Assembly: GCA_014584345.1 (NCBI GenBank)
Contig: JACTNB010000011.1
Coordinates: 1 to 64,000 of the forward strand
Source of the DNA: Planctomycetota bacterium
GTDB taxonomy: Bacteria > Planctomycetota > Planctomycetia > Planctomycetales > Planctomycetaceae
DNA: 64,000 bases
Direction: 5' to 3'
Under the pieces are notes generated by a model. It worked only from the letters and a program-made list of their open reading frames with translations, did not search any database and was not told the DNA's origin. Below, piece after piece: positions 51,994 through 61,517 of this stretch; the first letter of the stretch is position 1, and each line of letters starts with the position of its first letter. Made by a program: the position numbers and the translations under genes.

Positions 51994-53670
51994 ATGCAGA
52001 CAGGACTGGTACAATTCAACCCGACGGTAGGTGATCTGGAGGGCAACTGCCGCAAAATCCTGGAGCATGCCGAGACAGCCGCCGCGCAGGGAGCGGAATT
52101 GGTTGTCTTTCCCGAATTGGCGGTTTGCGGGTATCCCCCGAAGGATCTGCTGCTGCGGTCAGGTTTCGTGTCGGCGTGTGATCGGGCCGTGGAAGCCGTG
52201 GCGCGGGCATTACCGCCCGCGTTGGGGGTTCTCGTCGGACATCCAACGCATCGCGGTCAACCGTCGGGTTGCCAGGCAAACGCAGCCAGTCTGCTGCATC
52301 AGGGACGGATACTGGCCACGGCGGGGAAGCGTTTGCTTCCCAATTACGACGTGTTTGACGAGCGCCGCTATTTCCACCCGGCGGAAACGATCCGCCCGCT
52401 CGAATTTCGTGGTCGCAAACTGGGAGTGCATATCTGCGAGGATGCCTGGTTCGGCCAACCGGATACCTTTTACCACGTTCAGCCCGACGCGGAGCGTGAT
52501 CCGGTTGCGGAATTGATTTCCCAGGGTGCGGATCTGCTGGTAAATCTCTCGGCGAGCCCGTTTGAGATCAACAAGGTGGCTCGTCGCCGCGATTTACTGG
52601 CACGTCATTGCCGCTCGGGGAATGTCGGATGCGTGTTCGTGAATCAGGTTGGGGGGAATGACGATCTGGTGTTTGACGGCTCCAGCCTGGTACTCAACGC
52701 GCGTGGAGAACTGGTCGAACAACTGGATGCGTTTGTCGAGCAGGTGCGCATTGTCGATGTGCAACCCGGAGTTCCGGCGCGAGCCTTGCAAATGGCGTCT
52801 CGTCCCCGCCAGTTGCTGGATGCTCTAGTGCTGGGCTTGCGGGATTATGCCTGGAAAAGCGGTTTCCGCGACTGCGTGCTGGGTCTTTCGGGGGGGATCG
52901 ATTCGGCGGTGGCCTGTTGCCTGGCGGCGCGGGCGCTCGGTCCTCAGCGGGTGCATGCGCTGATGATGCCTTCCCGGTACAGCAGCGCCCATAGCGTAGC
53001 CGATTCGATCGCGTTAGCGGAACAATTGGGGATTGATGCCGGGGTCGTTCCGATCGACGAAATTCATCGCGCCTACGAGCAAGCGAACCTGATCGGCGGT
53101 GATCTTTCCAGTCAGCCCGCCGGCCTGGCAGATCAGAACCTGCAGGCCCGCATCCGTGGCGCGCTGGTCATGGTCCGCAGCAATCGGCATGGCTGGCTCC
53201 CCCTGGCGACGGGCAACAAAAGCGAGCTGGCAGTCGGTTACTGTACCCTCTATGGAGACATGGCAGGCGGCTTTGCGGTTCTCTGCGATGTTTTCAAAAA
53301 AGACGTCTATGCCATTGCCCGCCACATCAATGAAGAGGCGGGACGCGAGATCATTCCCGCCAATATCATCGAAAAAGCACCGAGCGCGGAGTTGGCTCCC
53401 AATCAGTTCGACCAGGACTCGCTCCCCCCGTACGATCTGCTCGATGCCATTCTGGAAGGACTGGTGGAACGGGAACAATCGGCCGACGAGGTGTCGCGCG
53501 ATTTCCCCGCCGAAACCGTCCGTTGGGTACTGCAGAAACTGGATCGCAACGAATTCAAACGCCGCCAGATGCCCCCCGGGATTAAACTCACCCGCCGCGC
53601 GTTCGGCAGCGGTCGCCGCATGCCCATGGCGGCCCGTTACACCCAATTCAACGGTTTCCCCACGGAATAA
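51994..53670 (+). CDS. nadE: Glutamine-dependent NAD+ synthetase
   Basis: Converts deamido-NAD+ to NAD+ with glutamine-derived ammonia. The N-terminal nitrilase-type glutaminase has the triad E41 (FPELAV), K112 (GKRLLPNY) and C148 (HICED). The C-terminal synthetase domain has the ATP-binding SGGIDS (299-304), GNKSELAVGYCTLYGD and PSAELAPNQFDQDSLPPYD. The ATG at 51994 gives a proper nitrilase start (MQTGLVQFNP); its ribosome-binding site is weak. The 558-residue product fits the two-domain bacterial enzyme. It is upstream of pyk with a 345-base gap. Confidence 0.95.
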   Translation: MQTGLVQFNPTVGDLEGNCRKILEHAETAAAQGAELVVFPELAVCGYPPKDLLLRSGFVSACDRAVEAVARALPPALGVLVGHPTHRGQPSGCQANAASLLHQGRILATAGKRLLPNYDVFDERRYFHPAETIRPLEFRGRKLGVHICEDAWFGQPDTFYHVQPDAERDPVAELISQGADLLVNLSASPFEINKVARRRDLLARHCRSGNVGCVFVNQVGGNDDLVFDGSSLVLNARGELVEQLDAFVEQVRIVDVQPGVPARALQMASRPRQLLDALVLGLRDYAWKSGFRDCVLGLSGGIDSAVACCLAARALGPQRVHALMMPSRYSSAHSVADSIALAEQLGIDAGVVPIDEIHRAYEQANLIGGDLSSQPAGLADQNLQARIRGALVMVRSNRHGWLPLATGNKSELAVGYCTLYGDMAGGFAVLCDVFKKDVYAIARHINEEAGREIIPANIIEKAPSAELAPNQFDQDSLPPYDLLDAILEGLVEREQSADEVSRDFPAETVRWVLQKLDRNEFKRRQMPPGIKLTRRAFGSGRRMPMAARYTQFNGFPTE

Positions 53671-54015
53671 ACAGCGGGGCGCCAGACGGCACCAGGCCAG
53701 CCCGCCAGCGGGTGTATGAGGAACCGGGTAATTTCAGCAGCCTGGCGTTCCTGGGCATCGTTCACGAATGCGGGACAAGAACCGGGAACTCCTCTCGCGT
53801 TCGGTGCGGTCGGCGAATTACACTTCCGCCACTTCAAACGGGAAGGCGCACTCCCGTGGAGATTGCCTGGGTGTCCCTGGAGTTCTGTCGCCAGATCGAG
53901 CCTCGGCCCGATGCCCCGCCTTGTACAACGGGCGGGCGCACTCCCCGCATTCACAAGTTGTAATTCAGGCGGTAGGCCAGACAGTTTCCGTTCCACTCGA
54001 AGTGAAGGATTTGTA
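53671..54015. other. Intergenic region between nadE and pyk
   Basis: About 345 bases. The pyk reading frame is open through it, but the predicted residues look random, and the pyruvate kinase N-terminus fits the ATG at 54016. A 19-bp near-direct repeat beginning AACGGG and ending GGCGCACTCCC occurs at 53837-53855 and 53927-53945. Confidence 0.4.
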
Positions 54016-55473
54016 ATGCAAATCAAAGAGGCGCGCAAGTATCAGGCACGCACGAAAATCATCGCCACGGTAGGGCCCGTGAATTCCTCGCGAGACCGCC
54101 TGATGGAACTGGCACGTGCCGGCGTGGATGTGTTTCGACTCAATTTCGCCCATGGAACATACGAATTTCTGGGAGAGGTCGTCGCGACGATCCGCGACAT
54201 CTCCGCGGAAATCGGGCAACCGATCGGTATTCTGGGCGACCTGGCAGGGCCGAAGATTCGCCTTGGCGAGTTGCCCGCCGAAGGTGTTGAATGCAGTGCC
54301 GGGCAGGAGTTTATTTTTACTCGCGATGCGCGCCCCTACGATGGAGTGCACCTGCAATCCAGCTACGAACATCTGGTGGACGATCTGGAAGTCGGAAATA
54401 CAGTTCTGCTGGCGGACGGGACCGTGGGCATGGAAGTGATCGAATGCCTGGATGCGAATCGCACCCGTTGCCGCGTCAATCGTCCGGGGACGATTCGCTC
54501 GCGTCAGGGCATCAACTTGCCGGGCACGAAATTGCGAACGCCGTCGCTGACGGAAAAAGACCGGGAGGATCTGCTGTGGGGTTTATCGCAGAAGTTGAAT
54601 TTCTTCGGGCTGAGTTTTGTGCGGAGTGCCCAGGATATTTTGGAACTTCGCGAGTTGATGCAACAACACGCTCCCGAATACGCCCCTCAAATTGTGGCGA
54701 AGATTGAAAAAGTAGAAGCCGTGCAGGAACTCGAGGCGATTACGAAGGTGTGTGATTGCGTGATGGTAGCCCGGGGGGATCTGGGAGTGGAAACGGATAT
54801 CGCCCTACTGCCGATTCTGCAGAAGCAGATCATCCGGCATTGCAACGAACGCCGCATTCCCGTGATCACCGCCACCCAGATGCTGGACAGCATGCAGGAA
54901 CATCCATTTCCCACCCGCGCGGAAGCCAACGATGTAGCCAACGCGGTGCTGGACGGGACCGATGCCGTCATGCTTTCGGGAGAAACCGCGGTGGGCAAAT
55001 TTCCCGTGCAGACTGTCGAAATGATGGAAAAAATCATTCGCAACACGGAGGATGAAATCGGTCACCGCAGCGACGTGGACTGGAAAACGGAATCGAAGAA
55101 CCGTGCGATGGTGGTAACCGAAGCAGTCACCTTGGGAGCCTGCACCGTTGCGGAAAGGCTGCACGCCGACTTGATGGTCGTCTGCACCCAGTCCGGTCGG
55201 ACCGCGTTGGCCATTTCGCGCCAGCGCAGCAGTATCCCGCTGCTCGCATTGACCGACAGCACGCATACCGCGGGCAAGATGTGTGTCTATTGGGGCGTCA
55301 TCCCCTGCCGGACCAGCATCGTCAAGCAGGATGCCCACTCGATATTGGAATTCGCGTTGAAGTGGGGCAAGGACCGGGGCATACTCAAATCCGGCAGCCG
55401 AGTGGTGCTGATTTCGGATACGGAATGGGGAGCAGAGGGACACGATTTGATGGTCGTCCACGTCGTCCGCTGA
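54016..55473 (+). CDS. pyk: Pyruvate kinase
   Basis: Final glycolytic enzyme, converting phosphoenolpyruvate and ADP to pyruvate and ATP. The N-terminal part has RTKIIATVGP and RLNFAHGTYEF; GDLAGPKIRLGEL is conserved. The active-site block contains IVAKIEKVEAV (catalytic Lys), VARGDLGVE (Mg and substrate ligands) and ITATQMLDSM. A C-terminal allosteric-type domain follows to SDTEWGAEGHDLMVVHV. Ser/Arg of the usual motif SRGDLG-like region read ARGDLG, as in many bacteria. AAGGA lies six bases upstream of the ATG. The product is 485 residues, normal. Confidence 0.96.
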   Translation: MQIKEARKYQARTKIIATVGPVNSSRDRLMELARAGVDVFRLNFAHGTYEFLGEVVATIRDISAEIGQPIGILGDLAGPKIRLGELPAEGVECSAGQEFIFTRDARPYDGVHLQSSYEHLVDDLEVGNTVLLADGTVGMEVIECLDANRTRCRVNRPGTIRSRQGINLPGTKLRTPSLTEKDREDLLWGLSQKLNFFGLSFVRSAQDILELRELMQQHAPEYAPQIVAKIEKVEAVQELEAITKVCDCVMVARGDLGVETDIALLPILQKQIIRHCNERRIPVITATQMLDSMQEHPFPTRAEANDVANAVLDGTDAVMLSGETAVGKFPVQTVEMMEKIIRNTEDEIGHRSDVDWKTESKNRAMVVTEAVTLGACTVAERLHADLMVVCTQSGRTALAISRQRSSIPLLALTDSTHTAGKMCVYWGVIPCRTSIVKQDAHSILEFALKWGKDRGILKSGSRVVLISDTEWGAEGHDLMVVHVVR

Positions 55474-55573
55474 AAGTCCACGAGGCGGAGTGCCAGGCTT
55501 GCATCGCGAAGCCAGGAATTCTCGCCATGCCACGGGGGCGCTGGCTTCCTCTGCACAGGTTTTTGACCTCCCG

Positions 55574-56644
55574 TTACCGCGCCGGTTTCGGAGGATCGAC
55601 CGCCAGGTCGGCTTCGGGAATCAGCTCGATTTCCACGTCGGCTTTCTTGAGATATCTATCGAAAAAGGTTCGCGTCAATTGCTGGACTGCCGGCTTGCCG
55701 AAGGCGGGGCCGCCGTGGCCCGAGCCTGGCAGTGTCTGTAGCCAGACATCCACCCGTTTCGCCTTGAGTGCGGCGGCCAGTTCCGCACTTTGCGCGTAGG
55801 GAACCAGTGCATCGTGCGTTCCGTGAAATATCAGCATCGGGGGAGATTCCTCGCTGACGTAATACACTGGACTGACGGCGGCAGTCTTCGAAGAGTCCGC
55901 ATCGAGGGCAGCTCCGATGAGCAACGAGTACGGATCGCTCGGCGAGTTGAACTTGAAGATATTTCGGATATTGCCGTCGTCGGCTGCCTGTTGCATGACT
56001 GTCGCAAAATTCGACGGGCCAAAAATATCGCAGACGCACTGCACGCGGTCGGTCTGCTGCTCGTTTCCACCAATTGCCGGAAACGCCTGCTTCCCGCCGG
56101 ACGTGCCTACCAGGGCCGACAAGTGTCCCCCCGCGGAAGCACCGATGACCCCCACATGGTCCGGATCGATCTGGTATGTGTCGCAGTGGGCACGCAACCA
56201 ACGGATCGCTGCCTGGCAGTCCTGGATCTGGGCAGGAAACAGAGCCTGTTGACTGAAGCGGTATTCCACACTGGCAACCGCATACCCGTGCCCCACCAGA
56301 GGCACCACCGGACACGGAAACTTGTTGCCGCCGCGCCAACCACCCCCATGAATATGCACGATCAGCGGGAGCGGCGCCTTGGGAGGCGTTTCGGGCAAGT
56401 AGAGATCGAGTCGCTGTGCGTCATCCCCGGCCACAATGTAGGGGATGTCTTGCTCCATACGCACGCCGGGAGGCAGTTTCACCTGTCGTTGCGGAGCCGT
56501 GCTCTTCGTTGCGGGCTTATTGCCTGGCTGGTCGTCCGCCACGGATAAAGTCGCGAACCACAGGGTACCACAGCAGATCATCGCCGCCAGTATTTGTTTG
56601 GTGAACACGCCTGGGCTGAGCACAAGAGAGAAGCACGATTTCAT
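55574..56644 (-). CDS. Exported alpha/beta-hydrolase (esterase/lipase family)
   Basis: A 356-residue predicted periplasmic hydrolase with signal peptide containing ILAAMICCGTLWFATLSVA. The oxyanion-hole motif HGGGW is at residues 99-103, the nucleophile S170 lies in GASAGG, D278 in HGTHDALVP and H310 in GSGHGGP, completing a catalytic triad. It resembles esterases of the BD-FAE/hormone-sensitive lipase type that act on carbohydrate or small acyl esters. The ATG at 56644 gives the signal peptide. It is divergent from the OprP-like porin gene, and could process a substrate that the porin imports (inference). Confidence 0.87.
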   Translation of the reverse strand: MKSCFSLVLSPGVFTKQILAAMICCGTLWFATLSVADDQPGNKPATKSTAPQRQVKLPPGVRMEQDIPYIVAGDDAQRLDLYLPETPPKAPLPLIVHIHGGGWRGGNKFPCPVVPLVGHGYAVASVEYRFSQQALFPAQIQDCQAAIRWLRAHCDTYQIDPDHVGVIGASAGGHLSALVGTSGGKQAFPAIGGNEQQTDRVQCVCDIFGPSNFATVMQQAADDGNIRNIFKFNSPSDPYSLLIGAALDADSSKTAAVSPVYYVSEESPPMLIFHGTHDALVPYAQSAELAAALKAKRVDVWLQTLPGSGHGGPAFGKPAVQQLTRTFFDRYLKKADVEIELIPEADLAVDPPKPAR

Positions 56645-56960
56645 GTTGATATTCCACTCCTGGGTGTGTGAAGATAACCATGGCATCCCCCTGGGTGCAC
56701 ACGACACAATTCTACGCAAGCGACAGCGATTCCGCACTTCGATAGGCTCTGATCGGTCCCGTGACACACGAATTTTCCGCTCCGCGAAAACTTGCCGCGC
56801 CCCGACGGTCAGAATCTTGAGGATTTCCTGGAGGTTGAGGGAAATTCCATCCGATATAATCAGAATAAACCCTACATTCGTGCTGACCGGACCACCGGAG
56901 GCAAACGGAGGCGCTTATGCCAGCCGTATACCGGAGTTTTTCAGGTGGAAAGGTCACCCC
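56645..56960. other. Divergent intergenic region
   Basis: About 316 bases between the esterase and the porin. A perfect TATAAT occurs on the plus strand at 56855-56860, but the nearest TTGAGG (56835-56840) is only 14 bases away, so a standard promoter is not certain. No gene is visible. Confidence 0.4.
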
Positions 56961-58439
56961 ATGATTGATCTTGTACGACGGAATGTCGCGCATTTTCTAA
57001 TTTTCACGGCAATCTGGGTTGTGTCGGGCAATGGCGGGGTTGCTTGTGGGGAGGAACTTCCCCCTCTGTTCACGGAAACACCTGCTGGCAAAGCGCTGTT
57101 CGAGCCCCCTCCGCTGCCAAACGGCTCGCGCAAGTCCGAATCTCAATTCCAGGCCGAGTTGGAGATGCTGTGGGAGCGCGTAAAAACGCTGGAAGCGGCC
57201 GAACAGGAACGATCCGCTGCCGCAAGAAGGCAAGCCGAGGAAGAACTTGAGAAACAGGCCCGGGGTCTGGAATGGACCGATGTCTCGAATGAAAAGTGGA
57301 CGGTCAGGCTAGGCGGACACGTCCAAATGGACTACGTGAACTGGGCGAAGGCCAGCGATTCCATACCCGATACGAAGGACTACTTCGAATTTCGTCGGCT
57401 GCGGCTAGTGGCGGATGGAGTTGGATATGGCGTTTACGATTTCCGCCTGCAAATCACTTTGGAGCCCGAGACGGTGGGAGCGAGCCCCGCAGGGACGATC
57501 ACGTCCCCCGACGTCAAGGACGCCTACTTCACGATCAACGAGGTTCCCTTTCTGGGGAGGGTCCGGATTGGAAACTTCTTTGTCCCATTCAGTCTGGAAC
57601 AGGTGACCAACGACACGAACAACATTTTCATGGAACGCTCGATTCCGTCCCAAGGCATCTTTGCGGCAGATCGCGAGGTCGGCATCGCCCTCTACAACTG
57701 CACTGAAGACAAGAGAATCACCTGGGCTTCGGGGATCTTCTTCGACAGCATCAGCGAAGGACTGAAGGAGCGGGTCGATGACAATCAGGGCTATCGCATC
57801 AGCGGTCGCGTGACCTGGTTGCCATACTACGACGAACCCTCCCACGGGCGCTATCTGATACACACGGGTGCAGGCATCCTCTTTACGGACGATCAGGATA
57901 ACCGCGTCCGATTCCGTGCGCGTCCTCAGATTCACGAGGGGCCGCGGCTGATCGATAGCGGTGCTCTTGCAGCGGACACCTACACCACCGGGAACCTTGA
58001 AGGGGCGATCGTGTGGGGGCCGTTTTCCGTTCAGAGCGAAGCTTTCCTGGCCAACGTCGACATGAACGCCGCCACAAACGAGACTGTGTACGGGGGGTAT
58101 GTCTACGCCAGCTACTTTCTGACCGGCGAAAATCGGATCTATCAGCGGTTTGGCCAGCACGGTGCACAATTCGGGCGGAATGTCCCCTTTACCAATGTTT
58201 TCGCAACACCCGCCGGTTGTGGCTGGGGCGCCTGGGAGTTGAAGACGCGCTATTCGCACCTGAATTTGAACAATGTGAATGCCGGCGAGTACAACGACCT
58301 TACCGCGGGATTCAACTGGTATTGGACCGACCGGGTCCGCATGATGTTCGACTGGATTCATCCACTAACGACTTCTGGCACGACCTATGGGAGCACGAAG
58401 TCCGGTATCCTGGCCATGCGATTCGATTTCAATTGGTAA
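56961..58439 (+). CDS. Phosphate-selective porin O/P-like outer-membrane protein
   Basis: A 492-residue exported protein. The signal peptide is MIDLVRRNVAHFLIFTAIWV with cleavage near VACGEEL. A coiled-coil-like segment of about 30 residues (ELEMLWERVKTLEAAEQE) precedes a 16-18-strand-like barrel: VRLGGHVQMDYVNWAKA, FEFRRLRLVADGVGYGVYDF, VRIGNFFVPFSLEQVTNDT and the C-terminal FDFNW aromatic end. This is the OprP/OprO family arrangement common in Planctomycetes. AAAGG about eight bases upstream supports the ATG at 56961. Its solute cannot be deduced. The Cys-rich gene follows 64 bases later and may be in the same operon. Confidence 0.85.
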   Translation: MIDLVRRNVAHFLIFTAIWVVSGNGGVACGEELPPLFTETPAGKALFEPPPLPNGSRKSESQFQAELEMLWERVKTLEAAEQERSAAARRQAEEELEKQARGLEWTDVSNEKWTVRLGGHVQMDYVNWAKASDSIPDTKDYFEFRRLRLVADGVGYGVYDFRLQITLEPETVGASPAGTITSPDVKDAYFTINEVPFLGRVRIGNFFVPFSLEQVTNDTNNIFMERSIPSQGIFAADREVGIALYNCTEDKRITWASGIFFDSISEGLKERVDDNQGYRISGRVTWLPYYDEPSHGRYLIHTGAGILFTDDQDNRVRFRARPQIHEGPRLIDSGALAADTYTTGNLEGAIVWGPFSVQSEAFLANVDMNAATNETVYGGYVYASYFLTGENRIYQRFGQHGAQFGRNVPFTNVFATPAGCGWGAWELKTRYSHLNLNNVNAGEYNDLTAGFNWYWTDRVRMMFDWIHPLTTSGTTYGSTKSGILAMRFDFNW

Positions 58440-58503
58440 CCGAACACCACGCGCGACACCGCCGCGATCCGATACGAACCTGACGGCTATCGAGGATGAT
58501 GCC

Positions 58504-58962
58504 ATGCTGACAGACACGATGCAAATTCGCAGGGTATGCCAGTTGACCCTGGGGCTTATGTTGCTTGCTTCCCCTGTTGCCGCGGAAGATAGCCGATGCA
58601 AACACTGCGGCTGCCAATCGTCGACGAAAGTCTGCAGGCTCATCCAGGAAGAACAGTCGATCACGGTCACGTGCTGGGGGTTTCAGGAGGAATACTTCTG
58701 TCTCCCTGGCCCCAGTTCGCCCGGTTGTCGCCATGCCGAACCTGCTTGCCAGGAATGCGACCCGGCTGGTAAAACATGCTTCGTGCCCAGGCGATTTACC
58801 TGGTGGGACTGGTCTCCCGGCGAGTGTGGCAATCCCCACGTGAAGCGGAAGCTCATGAAGCGTACCGTCACAAAAACAGTTCCCAGCTACAAGTGGGTGG
58901 TGGAAGATCTCTGCGACTCGTGTCGGGCGAATGTCGGCCCGGTCACGGAATCGCCTAAGTAG
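58504..58962 (+). CDS. Secreted Cys-rich protein
   Basis: A 152-residue protein with signal peptide MLTDTMQIRRVCQLTLGLML ending near VAAED. The mature part contains about 14 cysteines, many in pairs (CKHCGCQ, ACQECD, LCDSC), a Trp-rich segment (RFTWWDWSPGECG) and a basic segment KRKLMKRTVTKTV. I do not recognise a named family, though similar small proteins occur in Planctomycetes. Disulfide cross-linking or metal binding is plausible. The gene begins 64 bases after the porin stop and could be co-transcribed. The start ATG at 58504 directly precedes the signal peptide. Confidence 0.72.
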   Translation: MLTDTMQIRRVCQLTLGLMLLASPVAAEDSRCKHCGCQSSTKVCRLIQEEQSITVTCWGFQEEYFCLPGPSSPGCRHAEPACQECDPAGKTCFVPRRFTWWDWSPGECGNPHVKRKLMKRTVTKTVPSYKWVVEDLCDSCRANVGPVTESPK

Positions 58963-59361
58963 TTCCCATGTCTCGCCACATCCCCGGAACGGGACCGCCG
59001 AATTCGACGGCACGAGCCGCGACGGTGCGAGGCTGTGTGTGTTTTTTAATTGCGGAAGAAACTTGCAACTCTATGTTATTGGTTCGGTTGCAGGGTGAAC
59101 ACCGCATACATGGTTCGCACAGCGTACCCTACGATCTACGTGCCGGGAGAGTACCTTACAAGATGTTGCAACCGACTGGCCCGCTTCTTGACGGGCGCGG
59201 CTAGTTTTCTGGGCATTATCGAGGCAAAATTTTCCGCATTGGTAAGTGTGTGAGAAATCCGGGCTACTTATTGCCCCCCGATTGCGAGAAGCCCGAACGG
59301 AACTGGCGGAGGCGAGGGCAACTGAGTTCCCAAGTCCGACGCTGAATCCACTGGAGCGGAT
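58963..59361. other. Intergenic region with two repeat elements
   Basis: About 400 bases between convergent genes. It contains CACAGCGTACCCTACGA (59118-59134), an 8-bp inverted pair CGGTTGCA/TGCAACCG (59085-59092, 59167-59174) around that copy, and the REPIN-like relative at 59178-59243. No gene was found. Confidence 0.5.
59178..59243. repeat. Solitary relative of the REPIN-like arm
   Basis: The core 59182-59206 differs from 51823-51847 at two of 25 positions; the following 37 bases match 51848-51884 at about three quarters of positions. No inverted partner is present, unlike at 51709-51847. Confidence 0.75.
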
Positions 59362-61257
59362 TCAACGCGATGGCGGCGGTGGATCGTTCAATGGAGTGGC
59401 GTCGCGGTCCTGGCGGGGCAACGGTTGCATCGTCACGCGGGCGGTTGCGGTCCAGTTCCGCCAGCGCGCCTGTAATGTTCCCGATACCGCCTCGGAAAGC
59501 TCCGCCGGGGCAGCCAGGATACCGGTTGTTTCGTCGAGAACTCCCGGTCCGTCCCAACTCCAGGAGACTTCTTCGGCCGACATGGCCCGTAAAAATGTCC
59601 CCCGATCGCTGTATTGTTGCACTTGCCAGGGAAGCTGGAATCCTGCTGAGAGTTCCTGTCGCGATGGTATCAGGCAGATCGTGCCCGGCGTTCCTTCCGC
59701 CTCCTCTCCCGCCTGATCCGAGAGCGACGGAATCAGGTCGGAAACCGCGGAATTCGTATCGATCGGCCCCAGGCAGACCAGCTGCGTCTCCGTACGCACA
59801 TACACCCGCTGCTTGGAAAGCACCGGTCCGCAAACCAGTCCTTCGTTCCAGAGTTCGGCATGAATGGCCCGGACCGCGGCGGGCGTGCCCAGTTGGGTTT
59901 CCGCTGTCCCCGCGGGACTCGACGGAGTGAGAAAGACTTCCCAATATCCGCTGGCCGAGACCACCAGCAGTTGCCGGTCGACCCAGTTCATATGATGCCT
60001 GCTGGCGGAGTGCATTTCGAGGCGTTTCCATTCCCGATCCTGTCCTGCCGTCGCCCACAGCAACTCCTTTTCCGCGGTGGCTGCATAGATCTGATCCCCC
60101 TGCAGCAAGCAGGTGACGTGCCGACTAGCGGGAATGGACCATCGCATTGACGGATGCACGCTGGGCAACTCGCCTCCGGCCGTGTCGACTGTCGGCATGG
60201 GCAGTTCCCGATCGAGATCGATCACGACCGTTTCCCAGTCGCGGGGACTCTGTTCTTCCTGGTCGAGAGTTGCCGCATCTGGTCCTGGCTCCACTCCGGT
60301 GGATAACACCGCCAGCCGATGCCGATCAAACAGCAACTCACTGGCATAGGCCTGCTCGTGAAACAGGGGCATGTAGGCTACCGGCTTGCCCGTGCGGATC
60401 TGGTGAAATTCGATCCGCCCCGCCTGAATCTGACTGACGACCAGAACTTGCCCCCGCGCCACGCACGGGACGGGCGCCGGCAGTTGCCCCCCGAGCCCGG
60501 CTTCCGAGACCGTCCGAATCCAACAGACCTGCCCATTGCGGCGATCCAGGGCAACCAGGCACGCGGTCCCCTGGTTCTCCCCTGTCCGCCAACTTGCGGC
60601 GCAGATCAGCAGATGTTCGAACACCAGAGGCGTGCCCATATAATCCGGGGCCGCTTCCAGTTCCAGGATGCGCGGCAGGGAGACCCGCCACAACACACTT
60701 CCCAGATCACTATCGAGCGAAAGCACTTCCCCGCTCGCCAGCAGGCAAAACAACTGCCTCCAGGTGGCATCTCCCACCAGCAAGGGCACGGGAGTTGAGG
60801 CACTTGCCGGGGGCAATAGATGCCGAAACTTGGCCTCGGGGTCGCGCTCGGAAATGTACCAGCAATCGATAAATCGTCGCGGCTCCTGTTCGCCAGGTTC
60901 CATACGCGGTGAACTCTCTTCGGCTGCCTGTTCGCCGGCTTCCTCGTGGATCAGATACAACTTGTCGTTAAACACGAGTGGCGAGGAATTGCCTTTCAAT
61001 CCTTCGATCCGCCACAGTTCGGGCCGGTTGCTATCCTCCGCCGCAAGCACCTCAACGGCCTGGGTGCCCGCCTCTCCCTTCCGCACGGCTTCGGATGCGT
61101 TCCCCCAATCTAGTGAAATCCGCCTTTCGCGCGACAGGCGATTGTGTTCGGGACCATCGAAACGCGGCCAGGTCAGCGGTTCGCCCGCGCCGCTCCATGC
61201 CGCGACATGGCTTAGGAGCAGACTCACGACGAGCAGGCATGCTACGCGAGGAAACAT
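59362..61257 (-). CDS. Exported PQQ-like beta-propeller protein
   Basis: A 631-residue protein with signal peptide MFPRVACLLVVSLLLSHVA. Repeated blade-like segments follow: SSPLVFNDKLYLIHEEAG, ATWRQLFCLLASGEVLSLD, GTPLVFEHLLICAASW, TACLVALDRRNGQVCWIRTV and so on, as in PQQ-like/YVTN propellers that lack the cofactor-binding residues of true quinoproteins. The C-terminus is Pro-rich and low-complexity. The start at 61257 is preferred; earlier in-frame starts would place polar residues before the signal peptide. It probably acts in the periplasm as a binding or scaffold protein; partner and substrate are unknown. Confidence 0.75.
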   Translation of the reverse strand: MFPRVACLLVVSLLLSHVAAWSGAGEPLTWPRFDGPEHNRLSRERRISLDWGNASEAVRKGEAGTQAVEVLAAEDSNRPELWRIEGLKGNSSPLVFNDKLYLIHEEAGEQAAEESSPRMEPGEQEPRRFIDCWYISERDPEAKFRHLLPPASASTPVPLLVGDATWRQLFCLLASGEVLSLDSDLGSVLWRVSLPRILELEAAPDYMGTPLVFEHLLICAASWRTGENQGTACLVALDRRNGQVCWIRTVSEAGLGGQLPAPVPCVARGQVLVVSQIQAGRIEFHQIRTGKPVAYMPLFHEQAYASELLFDRHRLAVLSTGVEPGPDAATLDQEEQSPRDWETVVIDLDRELPMPTVDTAGGELPSVHPSMRWSIPASRHVTCLLQGDQIYAATAEKELLWATAGQDREWKRLEMHSASRHHMNWVDRQLLVVSASGYWEVFLTPSSPAGTAETQLGTPAAVRAIHAELWNEGLVCGPVLSKQRVYVRTETQLVCLGPIDTNSAVSDLIPSLSDQAGEEAEGTPGTICLIPSRQELSAGFQLPWQVQQYSDRGTFLRAMSAEEVSWSWDGPGVLDETTGILAAPAELSEAVSGTLQARWRNWTATARVTMQPLPRQDRDATPLNDPPPPSR

Positions 61258-61517
61258 CGGGGACAATTCTCCTGCCTGGGGAAGGAACACAGCGGGCGCG
61301 GTGCAATCCGGCTGCCGTCTCATGCATGGTATTCCATTTTGGCGAGCGGTAACAGCCACTGGTTGTCAGGACCAGCGCGCACCAGGCATCGGAAGTAAAA
61401 AACAACAGGCCCTGCATGAAACGTGCAAGGCCTGCCGGGTTTCTTTCGTTGCCTGATCCATTCGCGGAGACCCGCGGGCGGAAGCGGGCAGATCGCAACC
61501 TGCCCCTCCCTCCAGGA
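61258..61517. other. Intergenic region
   Basis: About 260 bases containing the terminator of the DUF1501 gene. Nothing else is seen. Confidence 0.3.
61397..61434 (-). terminator. Rho-independent terminator of the DUF1501 gene
   Basis: CAGGCC (61406-61411) pairs with GGCCTG (61429-61434), with inner TGCA/TGCA pairing. On the minus strand a T run (plus-strand A at 61397-61402) follows. It lies 84 bases after the DUF1501 stop. Confidence 0.7.

Noticed and set aside
56835..56860. Full sigma-70 promoter for the porin
   Set aside because: The TATAAT is perfect but the only TTGA-like element is 14 bases away, too close for a normal promoter.
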